This document shows positions 53,827-64,000 of a DNA stretch of 64,000 nucleotides, piece after piece (the stretch's first letter is position 1; each line of letters opens with the position of its first letter). Made by a program: the position numbers and the translations under genes. The notes beneath the pieces are model-generated. The model ran no database searches and was not told the origin of the DNA. It saw only the letters and a program-made list of their open reading frames with translations. Source of the DNA: Micractinium sp. NFX-FRZ (lineage: Eukaryota; Chlorophyta; Trebouxiophyceae; Chlorellales; Chlorellaceae); the NCBI GenBank assembly GCA_029339195.1, contig JAPTJF010000119.1:1-64000 (forward strand). The letters run 5' to 3'.

Positions 53827-56800
53827 ATGAGCCCCGTGGTGAGCGGCGCGCCACACCCTCGGAATTGCCGAGGCTTTCGTTGTTATTACTGACACTCGGC
53901 CCTTCGTTCCGCAGGTTGTTCTAACCCTGTTATTAGCCGCGGCGCTGTTCCCGCCGGCCGCTGCCGAGGAGCAGTGCCCCTCCTCGCCCTGGAGGTGGGT
54001 GCCGCCGACCCAGCCCAACGGCGCCTGCCTGCCTCCCAGATCGCCCGCAGGCATAAATTACGCCAGCTGCATGCTGACTGATACAGATCCCAATACTGTG
54101 TTACCCTTGCCTTTCCTCTTTCACACTTATTGTTGATTCTATGCGCCCAGCCCAGCCCAGCCCAGCCCGGCCCAGCCCACCGCCCAGGCCTCTCTCCCTG
54201 CACAATGCCCCTCGCAGGAGGCTGCCAATAGCCAGCAACCCCGTGGCGCCATCCCACCTAGACCTCAGCTGGAAGCCGTACATCCGCACCTCGCCCCACG
54301 TCCTGGGTCCTGCCATCGCGCTGAGCATCTCTTTCATCCTCCTACCCACATTCGTCACCTGGCGCCTGCTCCAGCGCCGTACCAGCTGGCCGTGCGTGCG
54401 CCGGCCGCAGCTCGGCGGCGAGAGGGCGCGGCGCGTGCTGGCAGGCCACGCCGCGCTCGCCCTCAAGGCCTGCATGCTGGGTGCTGCGCTGGGCGTGGCA
54501 GTCGCCAGCGTCTACGGCATCACCCAAGTGGAACCCTCCCCGCTTAACAGCAGCCTGGATGCCATCGGCAGCGCGATTGAGTTCATTGACGGCGCACTCA
54601 AGGCTGGGCAGGACACTGTGAGGGCAGCGCAGGGGCTGGACGACCAGATGCGGCAGATGCAACCTGTACTGAGGGACTGGGGGTATGCGGACGTAGCACA
54701 GGCAAGCCGAGGGACACTGGGTGGGGAACTGGGTGGGCGGTGTGGGTATGTGGGCTGGCCGCGTGGGCTGGTTGGCTGGCCGGGGGCGAGCACGCCGTGT
54801 GCAGCCCCGGTATTGCACTCAGCGGGGATGCTTGAGCAGGGGCGCCCAGCGCTGCTGGCTAGCGCGCTGCATGGCGGGGCGCGCCCACAGCCAGGGCATG
54901 GTGAGCGGCATCCCCACCCCATGTGCCGGCATCCGCCGCCCTGCGCGCCGCTGCCTGTGCAGAACGTCAGCACAACTCGCGACCTGCTCATCCCCTTCAA
55001 CTCTTTCGCCTATGATCTCTACTCGTTGCGGAACAACATGAGGGACAGGGTTCAGGACACGGTGGACAAGATGACGCCGGCAGCACGCACCCTGGATAAG
55101 CTGTGAGTGGTGTACAGCAGGCAGGTGGAGGTGCGTCAGTGTGGCGCTCTTGGGCCCGCGGGAGGCGATGCGGAGGTTCATCAAGGCTGGTGACGGGAGG
55201 TGTGTGCATTGACCTGTGCTCCCATCAAGCTTGCCCCTTCACGCTTTGTGGCCCTCCAGCACACCACCCTTATTGTTAACCCTCGCCAGAGGCCCCTGCC
55301 AGGCCCCCGCCCACAGCATCTGCAGGCTAACTTCCTCCCTCTTCGTTGCTCTCTTCGCTCGCCTGTGTGATGCAGGCGCATGATTGGCCTCTACACCGCC
55401 TTCACGCTGCTCACCGTCCTGGCTGTTCTGGTGGCTGTTGCCACGCTTGAAAACTGGCCTGGCGCTGTCAAGCCTCTGGTCGTGCTCACCCTCATCGTAC
55501 TGCCACTTGCATGGCTGCTTGTACTGCCTCTCACTGCCGCGCTCCAGTGAGTGCCATCCTGTCTGAGAGAGGGGCAAGGAGGGACTGGGCAGGGGTGGAG
55601 GCTGGGCTTGCTGGGTGGCAGGCGGGAACACAGCAGTGAGGGCTGTACAGGCGGGGCATGGTGGCAGCGTGCCCGCTGCTGTCCCCTGCCGCTGTGGGCT
55701 CACAGAGCGTGCCTTGCCCACTACATCCCAATTCGAACTTAGCTCAAACGTATCCCCGTCGGTGAGTTTCACCTCTCACTTGCCAGCCACCCCCCTCAGT
55801 ACATGCCTGCCCGACGGCTTGGCCCCCGTGCAGTGCTGGCACCGACGTGTGTGCCAATGTGGACGCCAAGGCAGCTGAGCTGCTGATCGACTTTGAGTCC
55901 TTCTCTCTGGGAGGCGCAGCAGGTGGGCAAGCAGCCCTGCTGGCAGAGACACAACCGGGGGAACACGGGTCGAGCGGGGGGAGGGGGCGTCTTGCTGCCC
56001 AAAGGAGCGCCTTGCTGCCGGGAACAGGCGCAGGGCCCGCAGGAGTACTCCTTATGTACCGGCCGCTCCCTTTCCCTCACCCTCTGCTGCTCCGCAGGCG
56101 CAGCCGCGTGCAGTGCGGCCACCGAGGTGTGCATCAATGTGGACACCAATCCAATGGCGGCTGGGCTGTTTGGCTACACGCATCCCTTCTCTCTAGCAGG
56201 CGGGGCAGGTGAGGGGGCACCACTCCGGTGTTGGTAAAAATGACCGGGGGATGCACAGGGAGCTTCGAGGCCAGGGGATGCTGCCACACGTGGTCCGCTG
56301 CACGTGGGCGGTTCACAGCACCTGCTGCTCCTGGCCGCCCCAGTGCCCTTGCTGCCCGGCGCTGGCACAGGACGCGCGTCTCCGGCACTCACCCTCCCCT
56401 CCCTTCCCCCTCTGTTTGCCCCACAGGCGAGGCACTCGCCAATTACTATCTCACGGGTGAAGGGGGTGACATTTTCACTGTGCTCTATGGCGCCTTGGGA
56501 CTTGACATGCCCGCCAGCCTGAGGCAGGCCAATGCCACGCTGGCGGACGTGCGGGTAAGAACTGTGTGTTGTTTGCACTGTTGTTGGCTGAGTCTGTGCC
56601 GGTCGCACTGGCAGGGTGGCTCGGGGCTTGCCGATGCTGCCAGTGCATTGCTGCTGCGATGGTTGAGGGTTGGAGGCCATGTGGGGGTTACAGAGCGGGT
56701 GAGTGCAGGAGTGCTGCCAGGCTGCCACGCGACCGGGCTGTCTGAGCAGACAGCCCGGTCGCGCACTGGCTTCGAGCGAGCGAGCGAGACTCCAAGAACT

Positions 56801-58622
56801 GCTCCCTGCATTTGCATCACCTCTGCCACCAACAAAGCCATTTTGACCCCCCCATGCCTGCTGGTCTCCCTCCCCTCCGGGCAGGACAACGTCATGCCGG
56901 CCATGTCCAACGAGCCACGTGAGCAAACAACCCCTCTCTACAACCAGGCGCTACTGGAGTACACTGGTGCACTCTCCAGCTTGGATGCCTTTGGCCTGGC
57001 CGCCTCGCACGCCTCTTTCAAACCGGTGAGCAAATCATCCCAGGGGCACCTATCAGGCAAGGGGTCCCTTGGCCAGGAGAGGCCCTTCTCAAGGGCACGA
57101 ATCTCTGCACTGCCCTGTGTGTCCCTTTTTTCACTGCAGCCCCTCACCTCCCGCGGCAATGGCAGCGCGTGCGTCCCCTAATGCCAGCGTGCAGACCGCG
57201 CCCTCCCTCCCCCCCAATCCCCTCCCAACGTGCGGCCATCGCTGCTCGTCATGCCGAGCCTGCCCGCCTCCTCGCCACCCAACCTGCAGGTGTACTCTGC
57301 TGCCAAGGACGCCATCTGCTGCGACGCTCTTGACCGCGTGGGCGCCGCCTGGATGGCCCTCACAGCCGCTGCCTCCTGCACCGTCATACTAGTGGCGACC
57401 ATCTGCTTCTGGCTCTGGCGGTGAGCCAAGCCTGCTGCTCAGTGCTTCATCAAAGAAAGCACGCCAGTAAATGCCATTGTGTGGCGGTGCAGCAGCCTGT
57501 GCCTGCTGAGCTGGCAACAGACACTCTTTGCATGCTTCGCATTGGCTGGTTGCCCATTGGGCGGAGTGCAGCTTGCCTGCCCCACAGCCAGCACCCACCT
57601 TGCCACATCGCTGGCCATGGGCTCACCCTGCTACTAGCAACGTTTCCAGCCAGCTTTTCAACCAGCTCTTTCTTGGTTTACAAATGCAGAATCTCGTTTA
57701 ATAGTATTGATGTCCTGCCGCACTCGCACCCTCCCTTGCGCGCCCTGCAGGATGGACTGCCTGCCCCCGCTGGGACCCTTCCACAGGTACACGCAGCGTG
57801 ACTTCCCTCTGGGGGGAGACAAGGCTCCTGCCGTCCCCTTCACCCTGAAGCACGCCGTGGCCGGCTCCGCCCACAAAAAGCAGCCTGCGGGCGGTGGTGG
57901 GGCGGGCCTGGATCCGGAGTACCCGCCCTCACCCACCATTGCGGCCAGGCAAGTTTGTTTTGCTGCCACCATGGAGTGTTGGGCGAGCACAAGTGAAGGC
58001 TTGGTATAGAGGGTGCGATCTGTGCGCCAAAGCAGATGTGGGTTGGCAGTGTGCTGGAGCAGAGCAGGCAGGGCAGGGGGTGCCAGCTGGCAGCCCGCCA
58101 TTTGGGCCACCGTTGCCAATTGGCCCCCACGTCCTTCTCAGTCTGCCGTGCTAAACCCCCACTTTCCTGATCCCGGCCCTGGGGCGCTGCAGGAAGGAGG
58201 CGCCCCAGGCTTCTCCCGCCCCTGGCCCTGCCAAGGCCCAGCGAGGAAGCAACCGCGGCAGCATGCGCATGCTTGTGGTGAGTCGAGCCCTCAGGGCAAT
58301 ATGAGCGCTTTATGCGGGCCGTGCCCTCAAAGTTTGGTGAAATGGCTGCAAACATGGAATCGCGTCACCTCATGTCAGCACGCCTGCTGGCATTGTGTGC
58401 CTGCAACGGTACACCCACGCCCCAACGGTACCCTCACCATCCCTCCGCCCTTCCTTCCCTCTGCATGGCGGCTGCCTGTTGCAGCCTCCAGCCTTCCTCC
58501 AGAGGGCCCATGCTGATGCAGCAGGCCATCTGGTGCCTGGTGCCAGACTGCCGCGGGATGGGGATGCGCAACGCGGCTTTACACCACAGCTACCGCAGCA
58601 AGCTGGGGCAGGGAAAGCGTGA
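53827..58622 (+). CDS. Multi-pass membrane protein, tandem copy 1 (possible tweety-like/plant transmembrane family)
   Basis: Exons: 53827-53838, 53915-53994, 54218-54701, 54963-55102, 55376-55546, 55834-55922, 56427-56554, 56885-57025, 57290-57420, 57751-57948, 58193-58277, 58485-58622; 598 aa. Exon 1 codes only MSPV. A signal peptide (VVLTLLLAAALFPPAAA) is followed by two helices (LGPAIALSISFILLPTFVTW; ACMLGAALGVAVASVYGI), a helical extracellular-type segment, two more helices (FTLLTVLAVLVAVATL; VVLTLIVLPLAWLLVLPLTA), a Cys-containing loop, a last helix (MALTAAASCTVILVATICFW) and a cytoplasmic tail. The layout recalls tweety and plant transmembrane families; that is inference. A second copy of the exon 55834-55922 (56098/56114-56208) is splice-competent. 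Introns starting at 54702 and 57949 use GC donors. The tail is shorter than in copy 2. Confidence 0.85.
54147..54180 (+). repeat. CCCAG pentanucleotide run
   Basis: Six or so CCCAG/CCCGG units lie in intron 2 of the first membrane-protein gene. Confidence 0.8.
56098..56208 (+). CDS. Alternative/duplicated exon of membrane-protein copy 1
   Basis: This exon is a duplicate of 55834-55922. Both encode (T/E)(D/V)C(A/I)NVD.. then a FSL..G end. Full use (56098-56208, 111 nt) adds 37 residues in frame after the first exon. Using the internal acceptor at 56113 (CGTGCAG|TGC, homologous to CGTGCAG|TGC at 55833) gives a 95-nt exon with the same phase as the 89-nt exon, allowing mutually exclusive choice. 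The paralogue downstream has only one such exon. Confidence 0.7.
56731..56764. repeat. Perfect 16-bp inverted repeat
   Basis: GCGACCGGGCTGTCTG, two bases, then its exact reverse complement lie within the intron between 56554 and 56885. The pre-mRNA could form a very stable hairpin. Confidence 0.93.
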
Positions 58623-58935
58623 GGGAGGCCCTCGAGGCCCTGCCGACTCGCCTGGATAAAGGCACCAGTTGGTTGGCCAGGACATCCAGGCCCGTGTTTG
58701 CTCCACCTGATTACCAAGCTAGTGTTTGAGTCATGATAGTTTCATCTTCACTACCCGTTGCACTTCCACCCCATTAATCAAACGCGCAACTTGAGGAGCC
58801 GCCCGGGGGTGCGTGGCCACCGCCGCTGACCTGGCCTGCCGCCGCATTGGGGCCGGCGCCACTGCCTTGTCTCGGCGCGCTCCGCGCCATTCAATTCTTC
58901 CGTCTTTGAAGTCAGGACACTCAAATAACACAAGA
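58623..58935 (+). other. Intergenic region between the tandem membrane-protein genes
   Basis: 313 bp must contain the end of copy 1 and the promoter of copy 2. No TGTAA was found on the plus strand. Nothing else is recognised. Confidence 0.45.
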
Positions 58936-61900
58936 ATGCGGCGCCAGGTGCGGAGTCGTTGGGCTTCGACGAATTGACGAACTGTGCCGTTGGCCGTGAC
59001 CCCTCCTTTCGCCCCGCCCCGCAGATTGGTGTGGCGCTCCTAGTCGTCGCGGCATTGTGCGCGCCGTCCGCCGCCGCCGCCGAAAACCATTGCCCCTCGG
59101 CGCCTTGGAGGTGCGCCGCCGCCAACCGCCAGCCGGCGCCGCGGCCTGCCCGACTGCCTCTGGCCCGCTGCCTGCTGGCATCCACTGACTTGTCCATCGG
59201 CGCTTTCCTGAATGCTGCCGTCTATGCACCCGCACATGATGGGCCGCCGCTCTTCCCCGCCCGCCCGCACCGGCCCGGCCGTGCACCCGCCGCCCACATA
59301 CAGGCACCCACTGGCGACTCACCGACCCCTCCACTCCCCTTGCAGGAAGCTGCCCCTGGCCACCAAGCCCGCGCCGCTGGCCCAGCTGGACCTTGGAAAC
59401 TGGCAGACCTACATCCGCTCCTCGCTCATCCAGCACATTGTGGGTGCTGCCGTCGCGCTGGTCATCGCCCTCATCCTCCTGCTCAGCTTCCTGGCCTGGC
59501 GCCTCGTCAAGTGCTGCTCTTGCTGCGCCTGCGTGCGCGGCCCGCGGCGCAGCGGCGAGATCGCGCGGCGCGTCCTGGCGGGCCGCGGCGCGCGCCTGCT
59601 CAAGGCATGCGTGCTGGGTGCTGCGCTGGGCGCGCTAATTGCCAGCGTGTGGGGCATCACCCAAGTGGATTCCTCCCTGGTTGACGGCGGCCTGGAGGCC
59701 ATTGACAGCATCACTGGGTTCATCAACACCGCCGTGGACGCCGGCAAGGGCACCGTGGCGGCGGTGGCGGAGCTTGAGGAGCAGCTCGAGGTGGTCAAGT
59801 CCACTTTGGACAGCAGCATCCTGGGGCCCGGATCATCCTACTCGCAGGCAAGTGGTGGTTTGGGTGCTGGGCTGGCGGGCTGTGTTGGATGTGGTGGTGA
59901 GCAGGGCTGCGTGCTGCCTGAATCAAGGGACGCTGGGATGCTGGTTGGGCGTAACTGTGCATGGCTCGTGCACGCCCGCCTGAGCACCCGCCTCACAACC
60001 GCAAGCGCACTCCCCCTTGCGCTGTCCCCCTCCCTGCCTGCAGTCAATCGATTCTGCCATCGGTGCGCTCTCCTCCTTCTCCTCCTTCTCCTCCGACCTG
60101 GACAGCCTGAAGGCAAACACGGCGGACGCGATTGATGAGGCTGTGCAGCAGCACACGCCACTGGCCCGCACTGCCGACAAGTGGTGGGTGGGCGGGCCGG
60201 GGCGGGGAAGGCCTGTGGGTAGTGCACCACAGCTTTTTGTGGCCAGCACAGAAGTGGGCCAGTGGTGGAACATGGGAGCAACCTGCAGAGCTGCTGCTGA
60301 CTCACCTTCGGCTCACACCACCTCTCTATGAATGCTCCCGACCCAAGCGCATTCCCGTGCATGCCTTCCACCCATTGTGTTCAGGCGTGCCATCGCCCTC
60401 TACCTCGTCTATGGTCTGCTGGCAGGCCTGGCAGTGCTGGTGGCTGTGGGCACGCTGGTGGACTGGCCTGCTGCCGTGAAGCCCCTGGTCCTGCTCAACC
60501 TCATCCTGCTGCTCCTGGCATGGATCGTCGTGCTGGCACTGACGGCGGTGCTGCGGTGAGTGGTGGGGCGCTGGAGTGGCTGGTAGAGGGGGGCAAGGGG
60601 CCAGGTGGTAGGCCAGGTCACAGGCAGCAGTGTGCCCCCTGCTGTCCTTAGCTGTCCCGCAGTCACGGCCAACCCGCAGCTCCACGCCTGCGGGGGCTGT
60701 GCTGTGCCACAGGCGAGCTGATACCGGCCCTTCGTTTCCCTTGCCTGCCTGCCTGCCCCCTGCCCCTCTGCAGTGTGGGCAACGATGTGTGCGTGAACGT
60801 GGAGGCCAAGGCAATCGACATGATTGGCAGCTCCGGGTCCCTCTCCCTGGGCGGAGGCTCAGGTGGGCAGGCCCTGCCGGCTGTGACCACAGCACAGCGA
60901 GGCTCAGCATTCCGGTCTGAAGGGTGGATGGTAACCATAAGCCCTGCATATGCGCTCAGAATGCCCAGCTGCATGCAGTTCAGTGCAGGGCACTTCTGAT
61001 ACACCCATGCCCCCCCCGGTCCTCTGCTGCGCAGGCGATGCTAGCGGCCTCATTACCTACTACCTGACGGGTGTTGGCGGCAGCGTCTTCACCGTGCTGA
61101 GCAGCACCATGGGCATCGACGTGCCGGCGCGCCTGAACGAAGCCAATGCCACGCTGGACACGCTGAGGGTGCGTGCCGGGGGATGAGCTGTCAGGGGGAG
61201 GAGGGCAGGACGAGCCGTGCCACTGGGCGGCTCAGGAATGGACGCGAGCTGGTTGTGTTTGGCAAGCTAGTATGCTGGGGGCAGGGCAGAAGTCATGCCT
61301 GGCTGCCACTTGTATGCATTGGCACCGTGTGCACGGGCCCTTTCCACACCTGTGCCTTTCCTCGTCCTCCCCTTCTCTCCTCCCCCCATTGGCAGGATGA
61401 CATCAACGGCAACCCGGCGCTGCAGGGCGTTGTGGGTGCCGACTTCGACGAGGTGCAGCTGCGGTTCAATGCCGTGGCTGCCAGCGTGGACACCCTGGGG
61501 GTGGCGCTGTCCTACACCACCTTCCACCCGGTGAGGGGAGCCACATTCTTTGACCCAAACAGGCCTGGGTGTACTGCAGGGTCAGCGAGCACAGTTTTAA
61601 CCTCCAGACGGGTCCACGCTGAAAGGCTCCCTGCGCCCGGCGCCTGCCAATGTGCCGCTGCTTGCCCTCTGTTGGTCTGTGCCGCTTCGTCCGGCAACCC
61701 CCGCCCAGCCACCCCTGCCCCACAGCATGCACCGGCCCAATTGCCCGCCCACTGCGAGTGCGGTGTGTGCACTGCGTACTCAATCGCCCTGCCCTTGCAC
61801 TCCCCTCCAGGTCTGGTCCCGCGTCAAGGGGTTCATCTGCTGCACAACGCTCAACAGCGTGGGCGCCTCCTGGGCTGGCCTCATCGCCACCGCCTCCTGC

Positions 61901-63435
61901 GGCCTCTTCCTCATGGTGGCCGTCTTCTCGTGGATCGGCAGGTGGGCCTGGGCTGGGCTGGGTGTGGGTGCTGGTAGTGCCTGGCTGAGATTTGGCAGGG
62001 ACAGTTCCAGGGTGGGGGCAGGTGAGGTAGAACCTGGCGAACACCCCCCAGTATCGAAGCCTGTAGGATGCCTGCTGCCTGGGCGGCAGCTCGCCAGCAC
62101 TGGCTGCCGCCTGCCCGCAGCGCTCCTTGCAGAGCCTCTCCACCAGATCTTATACAATCGAACGTCCGGTCCACTTGTGAGTGCAGGATGGACTCCCTGC
62201 GCTCCCTGGGCTGCTGCCACATCTACAGGCAGCGGGACTACACCCTGGAGGGCGAAGGGGGGGATGATGCGCACGGCCCGCACGGCACTGCCGGCGCCGG
62301 CAAGAAGCAGCCAGGCGGCGGCGAGATGGCATTTGACCCCATGTACTGCCCGCCCTCACCCACCATCATGGCCAAGTGAGGAGGCGCCTGCACGCCAGGG
62401 GTCGGTCGTTAGGTGGCCAAGGGGGGGGGCTCGCGGGTGGTACAAGGCTTGCTTGCATGCACTGGCAGAGGTTGCGATCATCTTGCATGCTTTGGTTCTG
62501 GCAGCACCCACCACGAATTTACCAACTGCCCGCGATGTTTGAACCTGCTGCAGGAAGGATGCCCTCCACATGTCGCCCACCCCCAGGGCGGGCAGCATCA
62601 AGGCAAGCCGGGTGGCCCCTGAGCCGCTCAGCAACCCACCCGGTCCAGCTGGCAGCTCCAGTGGACCGGTGCAGCCCAGTGGTGGACCGGTGCAGTCCAG
62701 TGGACTGTACCCTGTTGTGCACACTGGCAACGAGCCTCCGGTGCTGCCAGCAGTCGGCGGCTCAGCAGTCCCCTCGGTGCGGCTTCTGTTACTCTGCTCC
62801 TCTTTTCCCGGCAGGCGGCTGGCCGTGCCCGTCTCCCAGGCCGGCTGCCTGCCCCCTCACGCTGCCCGCTGACCTCCTTAGCCCTGCCTCCCTGCCCGCT
62901 GCCGCCCCGCGTTGCCCTGCGCCGCGTGCGTGTGGTCCATGCCCGTGCCCGCAACTCTCACGCTGCAGGTGCCTGACGATGTGGCGCTGCGGCTGGAGGC
63001 GGAGCGCGCCGCCCAGCTGGCAGGCCAGGCCTATGCAATGGTGGGTGTTGCCCTGTGTGAGGGGAGAGTGTAGGGCTGGGCTTGCGCGCCGTGGCGGCCT
63101 TCCTTTGTCCTGCCCAAAGCCCTGCTTCCGGTGTGTCGCACACCACAAAGCGTTGCCCTCCTCCGCCCGCTCACCGCTTGGCATGCCAAGCTCCCTCCCT
63201 CTGCCTGCAGGCCTCCCAAGCACAGGGTCTGCTGGACATCGTGGCCCGCTCCAACAGCCGCATCAGCGCATCGGGACAGCTGGGCGGCAGCGCACCCACC
63301 AGCCCCCACAATGCTTCAATGCGCAGCCAGTCCCCCTACAGCGCCAGCCCCTCGAGCCCGCCCCCCGCCCGAGGCGCTGCGGGCAGCTACGGCAGCTTCC
63401 AGTCACCCACCTTCAGCCCGCCGCCAGCCTGGTAA
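58936..63435 (+). CDS. Multi-pass membrane protein, tandem copy 2 (possible tweety-like/plant transmembrane family)
   Basis: This is a paralogue of the preceding gene with the same exon order and phases. Exons: 58936-58947, 59025-59110, 59346-59847, 60044-60183, 60385-60555, 60774-60862, 61035-61168, 61396-61530, 61811-61941, 62187-62375, 62554-62776, 62969-63040, 63211-63435; 702 aa. Exon 1 codes MRRQ. It has a signal peptide (IGVALLVVAALCAPSAAAA), helices GAAVALVIALILLLSFLAW, KACVLGAALGALIASVWGI, LYLVYGLLAGLAVLVAVGTL, LLNLILLLLAWIVVLALTAV and GLIATASCGLFLMVAVFSWI, and a longer Ser/Pro-rich cytoplasmic tail with SP-type sites (PTSPHN, SPYSAS, SPTFSP). A cluster CCSCCACVRG follows the first helix and is absent from copy 1. 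The intron at 59848 has a GC donor at the same position as in copy 1. Exon 12 has no counterpart in copy 1. TGTAA lies at 63875-63879. Confidence 0.86.
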
Positions 63436-64000
63436 GCAGCGTGACCTCGGTGATCTGACTGCTGTGCCTGAACTGGGGGCTCCCACCACAGGCGCCCCGT
63501 TGACGTGGTGCTGCCTGGCGTGCCTCGTCACCTCCCCATCGCAACACATGTTCTGTATTCCCATAAGAACTTTGAATCTGGCCATGACTTCTTTGGCAGA
63601 TAGCCCTGCCCTGATCTGCGTGCCGCGCGAGCGGCGCCTCTGTTCCTTAAGCCTGCCCTCTGTTCCCTAACCTACGTTCTCCTCTTGCCTCTGCCTCGAT
63701 TATTGCGTGAGATGCCTGCCGTGCCAAAGCACCAGGCAGACTGTGACACGCCACAGCACTGTATCCTGCTTCGCACTTCCAACCCAACTGACATGTTGCG
63801 AAACTGATGTTCCCTTTGCTCATCTGCCCTGCGAAGGAACTGCAGGAACAACAAAACCCTTGAAAATTGACACTTGTAACTTTCCCTGCTGGTACCCAAG
63901 GCCTGGGGGATGCACAACCGCCAGCTGCAAGCACCTGTGCCGTCAAGATTTGCAGCGTGCAACACCTTGCTTTGTGTGCCTCGTAGGGATAGATGCTTTA
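63436..64000 (+). other. 3' UTR of membrane-protein copy 2 and flank
   Basis: No further gene is evident. A plus-strand TGTAA at 63875-63879, 440 bases after the stop, is the likely poly(A) signal. Confidence 0.5.

Overview
The window is nuclear DNA of a green alga, most like a Chlorella-type (trebouxiophyte) genome; the species is an inference. It is very GC-rich. The genes are crowded and split by many short GT-AG introns. TGTAA, the usual green-algal poly(A) signal, lies after many stop codons. The gene set mixes plastid, fermentative, glycoprotein and axonemal functions. There is one run of Ns (51845-51996).

I modelled twelve split genes with continuous reading frame across the listed splice junctions, plus one tentative gene. 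Left part, minus strand: an unrecognised gene (about 1565-3175), RNA polymerase III subunit RPC4 (3679-7113) and hydroxyproline O-arabinosyltransferase HPAT (8826-12786). A 259-bp shared upstream region separates HPAT from the plus-strand inner-arm dynein intermediate chain WDR78/IC138 (13046-17391). That gene converges on V-ATPase proteolipid c'' (17602-19544, minus), which shares a 271-bp upstream region with RIC1, the Rab6 exchange-factor subunit (19816-29531, plus). Next on the minus strand: a secreted protein of unknown function (30095-33742), TFIIF alpha/RAP74 (34194-39000), pyruvate formate-lyase (39817-47384, 25 exons) and a thylakoid-lumen protein with weak PsaN resemblance (48833-49863). 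On the plus strand: a predicted plastid TPR-like protein (50141-53611) and a head-to-tail pair of multi-pass membrane proteins (53827-58622 and 58936-63435).

These are unrelated housekeeping and organellar genes, not one pathway or cluster. Three head-to-head pairs (HPAT/WDR78, V-ATPase c''/RIC1, PsaN-like/TPR) are each separated by less than 280 bp and probably share promoters.

The most unusual signal lies between and inside exons. Many introns carry a second, decayed copy of the neighbouring exon edge with its splice site, as if short tandem duplications across splice junctions were common here. One array of about 96-bp units holds the assembly gap. One duplication appears to have produced a usable, phase-compatible alternative exon. 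Separately, two PFL introns share an identical block of about 203 bp, which looks like an introner-type element or a recent gene conversion.
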